Shown here: positions 13,695 through 15,982 of the stretch, one piece after another | How positions within the stretch are numbered: the stretch's first letter is position 1 | Layout: every line of letters begins with the position of its first letter | From: JBMOLL01 sp049325415 | GTDB taxonomy: Bacteria > Bacteroidota > Bacteroidia > Bacteroidales > GCA-2748055 | NCBI GenBank assembly: GCA_049325415.1 | Contig: JBMOLL010000037.1 | Location: 1 to 15,982 of the forward strand | DNA: 15,982 bases | Direction: 5' to 3' | Position numbers and translations under genes: made by a program | The notes under the pieces: model-generated | Databases searched by the model: none | Told to the model about the DNA's origin: nothing | Seen by the model: the letters and a program-made list of their open reading frames with translations, nothing else

Positions 13695-15968
13695 GCTGTA
13701 TATCATTCCTTCATTCTATCAAACCACAACTTATTTCATCTGCTGAAAGGGGGTGGGCCGCTGTATATCATTCCTTCATTCTATCAAACCACAACTTGAA
13801 ATGATGATTCCAATGGATTCCCGAAGCTGTATATCATTCCTTCATTCTATCAAACCACAACAGCCATGCCGAGCGCATACTGAGAATGCCAGCTGTATAT
13901 CATTCCTTCATTCTATCAAACCACAACATTATCACGATAGAAGAGTTAAATAAAACTGCTGTATATCATTCCTTCATTCTATCAAACCACAACCTCGGCA
14001 CCCGGATTCAATTCGATGAAAGGCTGTATATCATTCCTTCATTCTATCAAACCACAACCTGACTGGAAGCGACACAACCGGGGACGGTGCTGTATATCAT
14101 TCCTTCATTCTATCAAACCACAACAAATATCCATGAGTGAAATATCGAACAGCGGCTGTATATCATTCCTTCATTCTATCAAACCACAACAAGATCCGGT
14201 TAGTTCGTGTGCATCAACCGCTGTATATCATTCCTTCATTCTATCAAACCACAACTATTCATTCTTCCTCCTCCTCAGTGAAATAGCTGTATATCATTCC
14301 TTCATTCTATCAAACCACAACTAAATATGTTCTTCATAACTTGCACGCATTGCTGTATATCATTTCTTCATTCTATCAAACCACAACTCAATATTTGAAG
14401 GGTACCGGGGGTCCTGCGCTGTATATCATTTCTTCATTCTATCAAACCACAACCGCAGAACTGGTCGCCTCTTTCATTCTGGGCTGTATATCATTTCTTC
14501 ATTCTATCAAACCACAACTGGTCGCGAGCCCCCTTCGGTAATTTCTCAGCTGTATATCATTTCTTCATTCTATCAAACCACAACCCGTACGACATACGCC
14601 GTGCGGTTGGCTGAGCTGTATATCATTTCTTCATTCTATCAAACCACAACCAGCAGCGGTATGGTGAATACAAGTTCAAGCTGTATATCATTTCTTCATT
14701 CTATCAAACCACAACGCATTTTTGTAATACAAACGTGTTTCATATGCTGTATATCATTTCTTCATTCTATCAAACCACAACCGACAGTAATGAACTACAG
14801 ATTCAAAACCTGCTGTATATCATTTCTTCATTCTATCAAACCACAACTCAACAGGAACAACTGTCTCAAGTATCGCAGCTGTATATCATTTCTTCATTCT
14901 ATCAAACCACAACTCACATGAAAAGAAACTCAGTGTTTCAATGGCTGTATATCATTTCTTCATTCTATCAAACCACAACCTGGAATATCCGCATCCCCGA
15001 ATATTTGTAGCTGTATATCATTTCTTCATTCTATCAAACCACAACCAGGAACAGCTTGCTATGTTTCTGCAAACAGCTGTATATCATTTCTTCATTCTAT
15101 CAAACCACAACGAGATTTATGAGTGAAACTATTGAAAAACGGCTGTATATCATTTCTTCATTCTATCAAACCACAACAATATTCATGTTCTGAGCCACAC
15201 TGCTCACGCTGTATATCATTTCTTCATTCTATCAAACCACAACCGGTTGCTGCTTTTTGCTGATCCGAGTCCTGGCTGTATATCATTTCTTCATTCTATC
15301 AAACCACAACTTTTGCGCTACTCTTTTCCCCGGTTCGTAAGCTGTATATCATTTCTTCATTCTATCAAACCACAACATAATGCCCCCCCTGGTTTAGGGG
15401 GGGCTGGCTGTATATCATTTCTTCATTCTATCAAACCACAACTGGCACCATTCCCGTTGCGAATTTATCAAGGCTGTATATCATTTCTTCATTCTATCAA
15501 ACCACAACTCCCAGGTATTCAGGACGCTGAAGCCTGGCGCTGTATATCATTTCTTCATTCTATCAAACCACAACCTCGAGGCCTGGTCGGATGTAGTGAT
15601 AAAGCTGTATATCATTTCTTCATTCTATCAAACCACAACCTTGGTTCGGCCTATCTTGAATCAAACCAGCTGTATATCATTTCTTCATTCTATCAAACCA
15701 CAACTTAGACGCGTTCTCTATATCGTTCTTTTTTGCTGTATATCATTTCTTCATTCTATCAAACCACAACCAATAGCAACCGAGTGCTGATTTGCCGCCG
15801 GCTGTATATCATTTCTTCATTCTATCAAACCACAACGCTTTTGCAGAAGTCACAGCCGAGGCAGAGGCTGTATATCATTTCTTCATTCTATCAAACCACA
15901 ACTCCAATTCATTGAACTGCGTACACAGGTGAGCTGTATATCATTTCTTCATTCTATCAAACCACAAC
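13695..15968 (-). CRISPR. CRISPR array, 35 repeats of 36 bp, 34 complete spacers, type II by its tracrRNA
   Basis: On the plus strand the repeat begins GCTGTATATCATT and ends ATCAAACCACAAC; the crRNA strand is probably minus (GTTGTGGTTTGAT...). Starts: 13695, 13760, 13826, 13892, 13958, 14023, 14089, 14155, 14220, 14286, 14352, 14418, 14483, 14549, 14615, 14680, 14746, 14812, 14878, 14944, 15010, 15076, 15142, 15208, 15275, 15341, 15407, 15473, 15539, 15604, 15669, 15735, 15801, 15867, 15933. Spacers are 30 bp, with a few of 29 and one of 31 (15244-15274). A 35th spacer begins at 15969, so the array continues past the window. Repeats 1-10 read CATTCC, repeats 11-35 read CATTTC; otherwise I see no difference. 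No spacer is repeated exactly. The leader should lie at the right, outside the window, if the strand call holds. The repeat lacks a strong internal hairpin, as expected where a tracrRNA provides the duplex. Confidence 0.98.
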
Positions 15969-15982
15969 CAGGGGCATATCAA

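Noticed and set aside
13626..13695. Inverted repeats left of the array (ATGTCA/TGACAT at 13647-13675; CTGTT/AACAG at 13683-13695) as a possible leader
   Set aside because: Short arms in an AT-rich 91-bp gap that must also hold the promoter of the minus-strand gene; the inferred crRNA strand puts the leader on the other side.
13753..15915. Several open frames with repeated HSIKPQ, FILSNHN or SSFYQTT peptides
   Set aside because: They are translations of the CRISPR repeat in three frames, not genes.
13695..15968. Type VI-B or type V-A assignment from 36-bp repeats and 30-bp spacers ending in CAAC
   Set aside because: The repeat has no strong internal stem, and an anti-repeat with promoter lies nearby, which indicates a tracrRNA-dependent type II system.

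Overview
The window looks like a chromosomal segment from a member of the Bacteroidota. Two promoters match the Bacteroidota consensus (TTTG or similar, 19-21 nt, TAnnTTTG). Shine-Dalgarno sequences are weak, and the protein families and a CTTTGTG-type intergenic repeat fit the same group. Gene density is normal, except for a gene-free stretch of about 1.7 kb at 4407-6171.

Layout. (1) 1-4406 is a potassium block. It holds the 3' end of a TrkH-type K+ channel subunit (+), facing a minus-strand set of trkH, a KdpD-like histidine kinase and a KdpE-like response regulator. The kinase lacks the long N-terminal KdpD sensor region, and no kdpFABC is present. (2) 4407-6171 has no convincing gene. It contains a striking 21-bp tandem repeat with A/T tracts on a fixed grid at about 5540-5975. 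(3) 6172-9799 is a plus-strand series of envelope-type genes: an uncharacterised helical protein, a one-TM protein with a Cys/His-rich tail, an Amidase_3 peptidoglycan amidase without a signal peptide, and a large protein with a TM segment at each end. A 12-bp perfect hairpin and an 8-bp tandem repeat lie between them. (4) 9837-10802 encodes an endonuclease/exonuclease/phosphatase-family protein. (5) 10824-15982 is a visibly AT-richer accessory/defence region. It has an ImmA/IrrE-type metallopeptidase gene coupled to a DUF4411/PIN-like gene (a probable toxin-antitoxin pair), a candidate tracrRNA gene, a DUF6994-like gene on the minus strand, and a CRISPR array of 35 repeats that runs off the right edge.

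The main discovery is the CRISPR part. A degenerate copy of the repeat (28 of 36 positions identical) sits alone at 12803-12838, about 0.86 kb left of the array. It lies downstream of a perfect Bacteroidota promoter (12615-12645) that drives no evident gene, and a hairpin follows it. It is best read as the anti-repeat of a plus-strand tracrRNA. This makes the array type II (probably II-C), with crRNAs read from the minus strand. No cas gene is visible: a DUF6994-like gene occupies the space between tracrRNA and array. The array has two repeat versions that switch once, between repeats 10 and 11, and only the minority version matches the tracrRNA at that base.
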